Positions 47,670 to 55,584 of a stretch of 64,000 bases of DNA are shown here, in pieces. The stretch comes from JBLIKP01 sp047635375 (GTDB taxonomy: Bacteria > Bacteroidota > Bacteroidia > Sphingobacteriales > Sphingobacteriaceae): the NCBI GenBank assembly GCA_047635375.1, contig JBLIKP010000003.1, forward strand, positions 1 to 64,000. Direction: 5' to 3'. Every line of letters starts with the position of its first letter. Positions within the stretch are counted from its first letter, which is position 1. The notes under the pieces were generated by a model, which saw nothing but the letters and a program-made list of their open reading frames with translations, did no database searches and had not been told where the DNA came from. Made by a program: the position numbers and the translations under genes.

Positions 47670-48296
47670 ATGATTGATCATGTCCCTTTTTTATACGGAG
47701 CGGTTTTCGGTTTAATTCTAACCGTGGTAACTGGCCCCGCATTTTTTGCGTTAATTAGGACTAGTATCGAAAAAGGTTTCAAGGCTGGGGCAATGCTTGC
47801 TTTCGGAATTTTTTTAAGTGACCTTGTTTATATCTATTTAATCCTTTGGGGAGCCTTGAATATCCAAATTTCAGATGAAACTAAAATGTATGTAGGGATT
47901 CTTGGCGGAGCTTTTTTAATCGGACTTGGAATTTATTATTTATTAAAAAAAGTTGATCTTAAAAGTGATAAAACTGAAATTAGTGCGGCCAAAAATACCG
48001 GATATTTTTTTAAAGGATTGCTTCTTAACGGCCTAAACCCATTTGTAATTATTTATTGGTTTAGCGTTGTGAGTTATTTGAAAATGGAAAATGATTTTCA
48101 AAGGCCACAATTGCTCGTCTTTTTTGCAACTGTTTTAGTAACGGTAATTTCCGTCGATCTGTTAAAGGCAAAATTTGCCAGCTACTTGGGAGAGAAATTC
48201 GGACTTAAACTCATTAATATAATGGGGAAAATTGCAGGAATTGCCATTGTTTTTTTTGGAATTAATTTAATTGTAAGGTCACTTATAGCCTCCTAA
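47670..48296 (+). CDS. LysE/RhtB-family amino acid exporter
   Basis: 208 residues with six hydrophobic segments and the family's N-terminal pattern (FGLILTVVTGPAFFALIRTSIEKGFKAG, in two runs). I chose the ATG at 47670 rather than TTG at 47661. Family members export basic or neutral amino acids at the inner membrane; substrate not determined. It is followed after 46 bp by the NhaC gene. Confidence 0.85.
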   Translation: MIDHVPFLYGAVFGLILTVVTGPAFFALIRTSIEKGFKAGAMLAFGIFLSDLVYIYLILWGALNIQISDETKMYVGILGGAFLIGLGIYYLLKKVDLKSDKTEISAAKNTGYFFKGLLLNGLNPFVIIYWFSVVSYLKMENDFQRPQLLVFFATVLVTVISVDLLKAKFASYLGEKFGLKLINIMGKIAGIAIVFFGINLIVRSLIAS

Positions 48297-48342
48297 ATCA
48301 ATAAGTTTTATTGTATTATTGTGGTAAAATAGTTTTTAGTCA

Positions 48343-50277
48343 ATGCGAAAGTTATTAATTTTTATATCCATTTTATTTTTCATTTGCCCGAATACTTTCG
48401 CTTCTTCTAGAGATTCTACAAACGGTGCGACAGGTATTTTTGAAGTTCTTTCTCCAAAATATAGCATTGAAAGTATTCCTGCTATCTATATTCTGAAAAC
48501 AGACCTAGATATCCCAAAGAACGAAAGGATTCTTTTTACCGTGGATGGTCAAGTTAAGTTCGCCAAATTTGTGGACAATAAATATGAATTTGAATACACT
48601 CAAATTGGGGATTCACCAATGAAACTTGAGGTCCAGGGTGAAGAAATTCAAACGTTAGTTTCCCCAATTCCTTTATGGGTTTCAATAATACCTCCAATAA
48701 TTGCAATAATTCTAGCCTTAATATTTAAGGAGGTTATTATCGCATTGTTTTTTGGAATTTTTATTGGTGGGGCAATTCTATACGGTTACTCCAATGGGAT
48801 TTCAGGAGTTTTTACCGGTTTTTTGTCTACCATCCAAGACTATATTTTACCAAGCTTAAATGACTCCGGACACCTCTCAGTTATCTTGTTTTCCATGTTA
48901 ATTGGAGCCATGGTATCGGTTATTTCTAGGAATGGGGGAATGCAAGGTGTGGTAAATTATATTTCAAAATTCGCTAAAAATGCAAAATCGGGTCAGTTAG
49001 CTACCTGGATCTTAGGAATTGCCATTTTTTTCGATGATTATGCAAACACTTTAGTGGTAGGAAATACCATGCGACCTGTCACGGACAGATTAAAGGTTTC
49101 AAGAGAAAAATTAGCCTATATAGTTGATAGTACGGCGGCTCCAATTGCTGCCATTGCATTTATAACCACATGGATTGGAGCTGAGTTAGGGTACATTCAG
49201 GATGGTATAAAGAATTTAGAAATTAATGAAAATGCTTACAATGTTTTTATTAATTCACTTCAATATTCCTTTTATCCCATATTCACACTCGCTTTTATAC
49301 TAATGATAATTCTTATGAATAAGGATTACGGGCCAATGTTAAAAGCCGAGAATAGAGCGCGTATTGAAGGTAAGGTGGAGGGCGAAAAACCCGCCATTGC
49401 CGCCGATGAAGTTGAAAAACTTCAGCCTTTAGACGGAATTAAACACAATGCCTTAAATGCAGTAATACCTGTCTTGGTTGTGATTTTCGGTACAATTATT
49501 GGGCTTTTGGTAACAGGTTGGGACTCCGAGGTTTGGAATGATGAACAAGCCCCTTTTTCAAGAAAACTTTCTCATATAATTGGAAATGCCGATTCTTACA
49601 TGGCATTATTATGGGCTTCATTAAGTGCGCTTTCAGTGGCCATTGTAATGAGTGTTTCATTTACCAAAATGAAAATAGATGAAGCAATAGACTCAATGCT
49701 AAACGGCTTTAAAACGATGCTTCCCACCATTATTATTTTGGTTTTAGCTTGGTCCCTGGCGTTAATAACAGAACATTTACATACCGCAGATTTTATTACC
49801 AATTTACTTGGAGATAGCTTTCCGCCAATTTTATTCCCTGCAATTACGTTTTTACTAGCAGCCGGTGTTGCTTTTAGTACGGGATCAAGCTGGGGAACAA
49901 TGGCAATTCTTTACCCTTTAATGCTTCCGGCAGTTTGGCAAATTTGCCAACAAACCGGGATGGATTACGACCAAAGTTTAGCAATTTTTCATAACGTGGT
50001 TAGCTGCGTTCTTGCCGGTTCTGTTTTAGGAGATCATTGTTCACCAATTAGTGATACAACAATATTAAGTTCCTTAGCTTCGTCTTGTAATCATATTAGC
50101 CACGTAAAAACTCAAATGCCTTATGCTATCACTGTAGGTGTAGTTGCAGTATTTATTGGGACCATACCAGCAGCAGCCGGTGTTAGTTCCTTAATTACAT
50201 TTCCGGTCGGTTTAATTATCCTATTCCTGATAATTAAATATTACGGTAAAGAAGTGGCGGAGGAAAAAAAAACATAA
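48343..50277 (+). CDS. NhaC-family Na+/H+ antiporter with extracytoplasmic N-terminal domain
   Basis: 644 residues. A signal peptide (residues 1-20) and a small beta domain (about 25-105) precede an ion-transporter domain of ten or more helices with NhaC-family features (FFDDYANTLVVGNTMRP; GSSWGTMAILYPL; VLGDHCSPISDTTILSS). It should exchange Na+ (or a dicarboxylate or amine, as some family members do) for protons. The signal-like N-terminus is unusual for an antiporter but occurs in Bacteroidota. It is 1 bp from the DUF983 gene and begins a tight run of genes. Confidence 0.9.
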   Translation: MRKLLIFISILFFICPNTFASSRDSTNGATGIFEVLSPKYSIESIPAIYILKTDLDIPKNERILFTVDGQVKFAKFVDNKYEFEYTQIGDSPMKLEVQGEEIQTLVSPIPLWVSIIPPIIAIILALIFKEVIIALFFGIFIGGAILYGYSNGISGVFTGFLSTIQDYILPSLNDSGHLSVILFSMLIGAMVSVISRNGGMQGVVNYISKFAKNAKSGQLATWILGIAIFFDDYANTLVVGNTMRPVTDRLKVSREKLAYIVDSTAAPIAAIAFITTWIGAELGYIQDGIKNLEINENAYNVFINSLQYSFYPIFTLAFILMIILMNKDYGPMLKAENRARIEGKVEGEKPAIAADEVEKLQPLDGIKHNALNAVIPVLVVIFGTIIGLLVTGWDSEVWNDEQAPFSRKLSHIIGNADSYMALLWASLSALSVAIVMSVSFTKMKIDEAIDSMLNGFKTMLPTIIILVLAWSLALITEHLHTADFITNLLGDSFPPILFPAITFLLAAGVAFSTGSSWGTMAILYPLMLPAVWQICQQTGMDYDQSLAIFHNVVSCVLAGSVLGDHCSPISDTTILSSLASSCNHISHVKTQMPYAITVGVVAVFIGTIPAAAGVSSLITFPVGLIILFLIIKYYGKEVAEEKKT

Positions 50278-50278
50278 A

Positions 50279-50665
50279 ATGATTTTAAAAAAGGGTAGTG
50301 CATTTTACAGTATTTTTAAGTTAAAATGCCCTAAATGCCAAAATGGAGATCTTTACCAAAACTCAAACCCATATAACTTTAAAAAATTAGGGAAAATGCA
50401 TAAGAAATGTAATTCTTGTGGTCAACCTTATTCTTTGGAGCCTGGATTTTATTTCGGGGCAAGTTATGTGTCATATGCTTTTAATGTGGCCCTGTTAGTT
50501 GCAGTCATTGTTGGATTAAACGTTCTTTTTGAAGATGTTTCTTTAACAATGTATTTTGGAACATTATTTACAGCATTATTTTTTTTAGCACCAATATTTT
50601 ACATCGGCTCAAGAGCAGTTTGGATTAATTTCTTTGTAAAATATGATCCAGATTCTGACAAATAA
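50279..50665 (+). CDS. DUF983 membrane protein
   Basis: 128 residues. Two CxxC pairs near the start (CPKCQNGDLY; CNSCGQPY) form a likely zinc ribbon, followed by FYFGASYVSYAFNV and two transmembrane helices, matching DUF983. Function unknown. It shares its TAATG stop/start with the TauE gene and begins 1 bp after the NhaC gene. Confidence 0.88.
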   Translation: MILKKGSAFYSIFKLKCPKCQNGDLYQNSNPYNFKKLGKMHKKCNSCGQPYSLEPGFYFGASYVSYAFNVALLVAVIVGLNVLFEDVSLTMYFGTLFTALFFLAPIFYIGSRAVWINFFVKYDPDSDK

Positions 50666-51468
50666 TGAGTATTATATTTATTTTAGGGTTCATAGCAGCG
50701 GCGTTTATTGGAATTTCATTAGGGCTCATTGGAAGCGGTGGAAGTATTCTTACCATGCCTGTTTTAGTTTATATGATGGGAATTGACCCCATTGTTGCTA
50801 CAGCATATTCGCTTTTTATTGTTGGCTCCACAGCATTAGTTGGAGGTATAAGAAGTTTGTTATTAAAGCAGGTAAATATTAAAGCTGTTTTTCTTTTTGG
50901 GATCCCTGCCGTTATATCTGTTTTTGTAACAAGGAAATTTTTAGTTCCATTAATACCCGAAGTGATTTTCTCCAATGAGTTAATCACCATAACCCGGGGG
51001 CTAATGGTAATGGTGCTTTTTGCTTTTTTAATGGTAACGGCGGCCTATTTTATGATAAAAAAGCCTAAGGAAAAGGCTATCGAAAAAACTAAAAAAACTG
51101 GAACCCGAAGGTATTATGTGATTCTTTTGGAAGGGTTAATTGTCGGCGCAGTAACAGGCCTTTTGGGGGCCGGAGGGGGGTTTCTAATTATTCCCGCCCT
51201 AGTTTTACTTTCAGGATTATCAATGAGAGAAGCTGTGGGTACTTCACTGTTAATTATTGCAATTAAATCTCTTATTGGATTTACTGGAGATATCGGACAA
51301 ACTCCAATCGATTGGTGGTTTCTAATTGGAGTTTCAATTCTACCCGTTTTAGGGATATTTTTAGGGACCTGGCTTCGAGGTAAAATTGCTGGGGATAGGT
51401 TAAGACCTTTATTTGGTTGGTTTGTCCTAATAATGGGAATTTTTATTATTTTAAAAGAAATTATTTAA
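50665..51468 (+). CDS. TauE/SafE-family sulfite/organic anion exporter
   Basis: 267 residues with seven or eight hydrophobic segments and the two inverted family halves (GLIGSGGSILTMPVLVYM near 15-35; GLLGAGGGFLIIPALVLL near 165-185). The family exports sulfite, sulfoacetate or similar anions. Coupling to a rhodanese/MBL protein downstream supports a sulfur role. The start overlaps the previous stop by 1 bp. Confidence 0.9.
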   Translation: MSIIFILGFIAAAFIGISLGLIGSGGSILTMPVLVYMMGIDPIVATAYSLFIVGSTALVGGIRSLLLKQVNIKAVFLFGIPAVISVFVTRKFLVPLIPEVIFSNELITITRGLMVMVLFAFLMVTAAYFMIKKPKEKAIEKTKKTGTRRYYVILLEGLIVGAVTGLLGAGGGFLIIPALVLLSGLSMREAVGTSLLIIAIKSLIGFTGDIGQTPIDWWFLIGVSILPVLGIFLGTWLRGKIAGDRLRPLFGWFVLIMGIFIILKEII

Positions 51469-51477
51469 ATACAATTT

Positions 51478-52869
51478 ATGTTTATTGAACAAATGTATAC
51501 AAATTGCCTTGCTGAGGCGGCTTATTTTGTAGTCTCAGAGGGTGAAGCGATAGTTATTGACCCTTTACGTGAAACGGAGCCATATATTTCTAAAGCCGAC
51601 GAAATGGGTGTTAAAATCAAGTATATTTTTGAAACTCACTTTCACGCCGATTTTGTTTCTGGTCATATAGATCTTGCAAAAAAAACAGGAGCGAAAATAG
51701 TTTATGGGCCAAACGCAAATACCAACTACGATACCATTTCCGCTAAGGATGAAGAGATTTTTGAGGTTGGTAAAATAAAAATTAAAGTTTTACATACTCC
51801 AGGGCACACCCTAGAATCCTCAACATATTTATTGATTGATGAAAATGGCAAAGAACATTGCATTTTTTCAGGGGACACCTTGTTTATTGGTGATGTCGGC
51901 CGCCCAGATTTAGCAATAAAAAGTGACCTTACAGCTAAAGATTTGGCAGGTATGCTTTATGATAGCCTAAGGGAAAAAATCATGCCTCTTCCAAATGATG
52001 TGATAGTATTTCCAGCTCATGGTGCAGGTTCAAGCTGCGGGAAAAATATGAGCAAAGAAACTTTTGATACACTGGGCCATCAAAAGGAAACCAACTACGC
52101 GCTAAGTGATATTTCAAAAGAAGAATTCGTGGAAATTCTTACCGAAGGAATAATGCCAGCACCTGGTTACTTTGCCCAAAATGCAAGTTTGAATAAAAAC
52201 GGGTACGATTCAATTGATCAGGTAATGGAAAATGGATTAACTCCACTTTCTGTTTCTGAGTTTGAAAAGAAAATTTCAGAGGGTGTTTTTGTTTTAGATA
52301 CTCGGCACCAAACAGATTTTCATAAAGGATTTATTCCTGGAAGTGTGTTTATTGGATTAGATGGTATGTTCGCCGTTTGGGTCGGTACAGTAATTGAAAA
52401 AATTGACACTCCTATGATCGTGGTGACTCCAGAGGGTAGGGAAGAAGAAACCATAAAAAGATTAGCTCGCGTGGGTTATGATAATGTTATGGGCTTTTTA
52501 AATGGTGGTTTTGAGGCTTGGGCCGAAGCTGGGAAACCGGTAGACGCCTTAAAGTCAATTACTCCAGAAGAGTTTGAGAATCATTACACAGAAAATGAAA
52601 TTCACGTCGTTGATGTTAGAAAACCAAGTGAATACGAAGGCGCTCATGTTACCAATTCTGAACTTTATCCACTTGATTTTATTTTGGAAAACCTTAATAA
52701 ATTAAACAAATCAGATCTCCATTATGTACATTGCGCTGGCGGGTATAGGTCTATGATCGCAGCTTCTATTTTACGTAAACAAGGTTATAAAGACTTAATT
52801 GACGTACAGGGAGGTTTTGGAAAAATTAAGACCACAAAAATACCTTTAACAAGTCCCGAATTAGCCTAA
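51478..52869 (+). CDS. Metallo-beta-lactamase fold protein with two rhodanese domains
   Basis: 463 residues. Residues about 1-240 are a glyoxalase II/persulfide dioxygenase-like MBL domain with metal ligands in THFHADFVSGH and later GHT, SGDTLF and AHG. Rhodanese domain 1 (about 260-355) lacks the active Cys, reading VVTPEGREEE. Rhodanese domain 2 (about 360-460) keeps it: Cys419 in HCAGGYRS. Such fusions oxidise glutathione persulfide or carry sulfane sulfur, making sulfite. It is 9 bp after the TauE exporter gene, which could remove that sulfite. Confidence 0.9.
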   Translation: MFIEQMYTNCLAEAAYFVVSEGEAIVIDPLRETEPYISKADEMGVKIKYIFETHFHADFVSGHIDLAKKTGAKIVYGPNANTNYDTISAKDEEIFEVGKIKIKVLHTPGHTLESSTYLLIDENGKEHCIFSGDTLFIGDVGRPDLAIKSDLTAKDLAGMLYDSLREKIMPLPNDVIVFPAHGAGSSCGKNMSKETFDTLGHQKETNYALSDISKEEFVEILTEGIMPAPGYFAQNASLNKNGYDSIDQVMENGLTPLSVSEFEKKISEGVFVLDTRHQTDFHKGFIPGSVFIGLDGMFAVWVGTVIEKIDTPMIVVTPEGREEETIKRLARVGYDNVMGFLNGGFEAWAEAGKPVDALKSITPEEFENHYTENEIHVVDVRKPSEYEGAHVTNSELYPLDFILENLNKLNKSDLHYVHCAGGYRSMIAASILRKQGYKDLIDVQGGFGKIKTTKIPLTSPELA

Positions 52870-52896
52870 CCTATTAATCAATAAGAATTACTTCCT

Positions 52897-54159
52897 ATGG
52901 CAATTGATCCATACTGGTTTATTATAAGTGCCTCGCTAATAATTATTGTATCCTACTTATTTACAATTATTGCAAGTAGAACCAGTATTCCTAGCGTGCT
53001 GCTATTGATTTTTACGGGGTTTTTAATCCGTCAAGGACTTCAATTGATGGGTTTTGGGGAAATAAGCCTTTTGCCTATTTTAGAAGTTCTGGGAATTATT
53101 GGGCTAATATTAATTGTTCTCGAGGCTAGTTTAGATCTAAAACTAGAAAAAAGCAAATGGCCAATGATTGTTAAGTCATTCATTTTGGCATTGGTAATCT
53201 TGTTGGTCACTAGCTTTGCCTGTGCATACATTATTTATTTTTTCTTAGGTATAGATTATTACACATCGTTAATCTATGCTGTGCCGATTTCAATAATGAG
53301 TAGCGCTATTATTATTCCAAGTGTTACCAATTTAGTGGATGAGAAAAGAGAATTCATGATTTATGAAAGCACCTTTTCTGATATCCTTGGGATAATTATG
53401 TTTTACATTCTTATCGATACAGATCCTACACAGAACAGTAATTTTTATAGCATTCCTCTTGAAGCCATTTTGAACATTGCACTTACCGTTATTATCGCGG
53501 TGATTGTTAGTTTTTCTATTATTCTCTTGCTTCAGAGAATAACCTCAAGGATGAAACTTTTTCTTTCCTTCGCGATTTTATTGCTTATTTATAGTATTGG
53601 GAAGCTAATGCACCTGTCCTCATTAATTATTATTTTAATTTTTGGATTAATTTTAAATAACAGGGAAATCTTCGTCAGAGGAATTTTGAAAAAGAAAATT
53701 AAGAGAAGGTTTTTATTGAGGATTTTAAATGACTTTAAATTTATAACCTCAGAAACAGCATTTCTAATTAGGACGTTTTTCTTTGTGATTTTCGGAATGT
53801 CCATTGCGGTTTCAACATTGAATAATGTCATTATTTATGAGATATCCATTTTACTTCTGATAGCCCTTTATCTCATCCGATATTTTAACATGAAATGGGT
53901 TTTGGGTGCAAAAGTATTTCCAGAGCTTTATATTGCTCCAAGAGGGTTAATTACTATTCTTTTATTCTTTAGTATTCCTGAGGAGCTAATGGCATCTGAC
54001 TTTGAGTCTGGGATTTTATTATTGGTGATATTAAGTACTAATGTTATTATGATGGTTGCACTTATGATAACCGGAAATAAACTAGATGCTATTGCAGATA
54101 GGGTTGAAGAACCCACTTTTCCGGCAAATATGACGCCTGGAGTAAAGTCGTTGGATTAA
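52897..54159 (+). CDS. Cation:proton antiporter (CPA family)
   Basis: 420 residues, about twelve transmembrane helices ([33 protein letters not shown]). The conserved ion-binding segment near [12 protein letters not shown] carries the Asp of the family. It has no RCK/TrkA domain. It should move Na+ or K+ out against protons. It is 27 bp after the MBL-rhodanese gene and its stop overlaps that of the convergent nuoB by 4 bp. Confidence 0.88.
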   Translation: MAIDPYWFIISASLIIIVSYLFTIIASRTSIPSVLLLIFTGFLIRQGLQLMGFGEISLLPILEVLGIIGLILIVLEASLDLKLEKSKWPMIVKSFILALVILLVTSFACAYIIYFFLGIDYYTSLIYAVPISIMSSAIIIPSVTNLVDEKREFMIYESTFSDILGIIMFYILIDTDPTQNSNFYSIPLEAILNIALTVIIAVIVSFSIILLLQRITSRMKLFLSFAILLLIYSIGKLMHLSSLIIILIFGLILNNREIFVRGILKKKIKRRFLLRILNDFKFITSETAFLIRTFFFVIFGMSIAVSTLNNVIIYEISILLLIALYLIRYFNMKWVLGAKVFPELYIAPRGLITILLFFSIPEELMASDFESGILLLVILSTNVIMMVALMITGNKLDAIADRVEEPTFPANMTPGVKSLD

Positions 54160-54641
54160 AACCGATCGGCAATTAAGCGTTCACCACTAATTTTATCTCT
54201 TAATTTTAGAAAAGCCCCAATCAAGGCTTCTGGTCTAGGAGGGCATCCAGGGACGTAGACGTCTACTGGAATGATTTTATCAACTCCTTTAACCACATGG
54301 TAACCATGCTCCCAATATGGCCCTCCACAATTTGAACAGCTACCCATGCTTATAACATACTTTGGTTCCGGCATTTGCTCGTAAAGGCGCTTTATCCTTT
54401 CTGCCATTTTGAAAGTCACTGTCCCCGCCACAATCATAACATCACTCTGTCTTGGAGTAGCTCTAGGGAAAACACCAAAACGGTCTAAATCGTAATGGCT
54501 AGCCATGGAAGCCATCATTTCAATGGCACAGCACGCCAGACCAAATTGCATGGGCCAGATACTAGAAAGTCGAGCCCAATTTAAGACGTCGTCTAATTTT
54601 GTGATAATTAAATTGCCGTTATCTTGATTAGGTTTATTCAC
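54156..54641 (-). CDS. nuoB: NADH:quinone oxidoreductase subunit B
   Basis: 161 residues. Ligands of the N2 4Fe-4S cluster are present: tandem Cys37-Cys38 in [10 protein letters not shown], Cys102 in [11 protein letters not shown], and Cys133 in [11 protein letters not shown]2 passes electrons to quinone in complex I. It overlaps nuoA by 8 bp. No nuoC or later subunits follow: the next gene, 4 bp overlapping, is a convergent antiporter. Confidence 0.97.
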   Translation of the reverse strand: MNKPNQDNGNLIITKLDDVLNWARLSSIWPMQFGLACCAIEMMASMASHYDLDRFGVFPRATPRQSDVMIVAGTVTFKMAERIKRLYEQMPEPKYVISMGSCSNCGGPYWEHGYHVVKGVDKIIPVDVYVPGCPPRPEALIGAFLKLRDKISGERLIADRF

Positions 54642-55212
54642 TCTTTGGTTTGTTTATGCCCACACGTGGTTTAAATATTGGCTTTTTTGAGATGCTTGGA
54701 ATAACAGCACCCTGACTAATTTCTTTTATATTAAATGATCGTCTTTTGGGGTTATTTAATTCAAAATTATTGTATTTTTTTTGCGGAATGTTTGATTTTG
54801 TCTGGGGTATTAGTGGGGACGGGGTTACCCAGTCTAAATCCCCTTTTTTCCAAGCATAAATTAATCCAATTAGTAAAACTCCTATGAAAACCATCATTTC
54901 GATAAAGGAGATTAATCCCCAAGAAGCATGTTGCTCAATAAATGCTGCACTACCAAATACAGTTGCCCAGGGAAACAAAAACACAATTTCAACATCAAAA
55001 ATCAAGAAGATCAGTGCCATAACGTAAAATCTGACATTGAATCTGACGCGTGGATTACCTTCTGCCTCCTCTCCACATTCGTACGGGCTATTTTTTTCTG
55101 GATTTGGAGCGTCTTTCCTAATTAAATAAGAAACAAAATATCCTCCACCCATAAATGCAATTCCTAATAGGAGGTAGATAAGAACTTTCCCAAAAATTTC
55201 GGTTTCAGCCAT
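54634..55212 (-). CDS. nuoA: NADH:quinone oxidoreductase subunit A with long C-terminal extension
   Basis: 192 residues. Residues 1-130 are a normal three-helix NuoA ([20 protein letters not shown] in one stretch, with the loop Cys; [13 protein letters not shown]). Residues about 131-192 are an added basic, Pro- and Asn-rich tail ([18 protein letters not shown]) with no clear fold; typical NuoA ends near 120-150. It begins the nuoAB pair. It is overlapped by nuoB by 8 bp. The tail might contact nearby subunits or the cytoplasm (inference). Confidence 0.93.
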   Translation of the reverse strand: MAETEIFGKVLIYLLLGIAFMGGGYFVSYLIRKDAPNPEKNSPYECGEEAEGNPRVRFNVRFYVMALIFLIFDVEIVFLFPWATVFGSAAFIEQHASWGLISFIEMMVFIGVLLIGLIYAWKKGDLDWVTPSPLIPQTKSNIPQKKYNNFELNNPKRRSFNIKEISQGAVIPSISKKPIFKPRVGINKPKSE

Positions 55213-55255
55213 TAAGCAAAAATAGGATAATTAAACGCTTTAAATAAGTTAAAAT

Positions 55256-55287
55256 AAAAAAAGCCACTTCGTAGGTGTCGAGGTGGC
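55256..55287 (-). terminator. Leftward terminator in the nuoA upstream region
   Basis: A 9-bp stem (55263-55271 with 55279-55287) and a 7-nt loop. On the minus strand it ends in seven U residues. It is upstream of nuoA, so it would stop a leftward transcript before nuoA: either a small RNA end or an attenuator. Confidence 0.75.
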
Positions 55288-55406
55288 AGGTTAAGTAAGA
55301 ACTAGTAAAAAAATTAGGTGATTATATCTTATTTGTCAATTGAAGTTTGGCAAGACAATTGTCTTATACAAAGCAGAGTAATTTTTTCATAAATAAAGTT
55401 TAGGTG

Positions 55407-55448
55407 ACAAAAGGATCAATTCGCAAGATTGATTCTTTTGTGTTTTTT
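55407..55448 (+). terminator. Rightward terminator with no gene upstream
   Basis: A 14-bp stem with one G-U pair (55407-55420 with 55428-55441) and a 7-nt loop; then six T residues. No plus-strand gene ends before it, so it may end an unannotated small RNA. Confidence 0.75.
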
Positions 55449-55557
55449 AACACAATTTCAAGTTAGTAATTTATTTTAATAATACATAGCGAAAACTATT
55501 TGTTGAAATGAATTTAAATTCACGACTAACATTTACTTTTCTCCTATTATAAAATTC

Positions 55558-55582
55558 ACCAATTTTACGCAAATAAATTGGT
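55558..55582 (+). promoter_or_regulatory. Hairpin covering the recQ translation start region
   Basis: A perfect 8-bp inverted repeat (55558-55565 with 55575-55582) and a 9-nt loop, 2 bp before the recQ ATG. If the mRNA includes it, it would fold over the ribosome entry site. Confidence 0.4.
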
Positions 55583-55584
55583 AG

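Larger units (their letters stand above)
55213..55584. other. Gene-free stretch with two opposed terminators
   Basis: About 370 bp without a convincing protein gene, between divergent nuoA and recQ. It holds a terminator reading leftward (55256-55287), one reading rightward (55407-55448) and a hairpin just before recQ (55558-55582). On the minus strand a short reading frame begins MKKLLCFV and stops at once, so it is not called. One or two small RNAs may be made here. Confidence 0.5.

Noticed and set aside
55364..55390. Mini-ORF MKKLLCFV on the minus strand between nuoA and recQ
   Set aside because: Only eight codons; a longer peptide would need a frameshift, and no homologue is recognisable.
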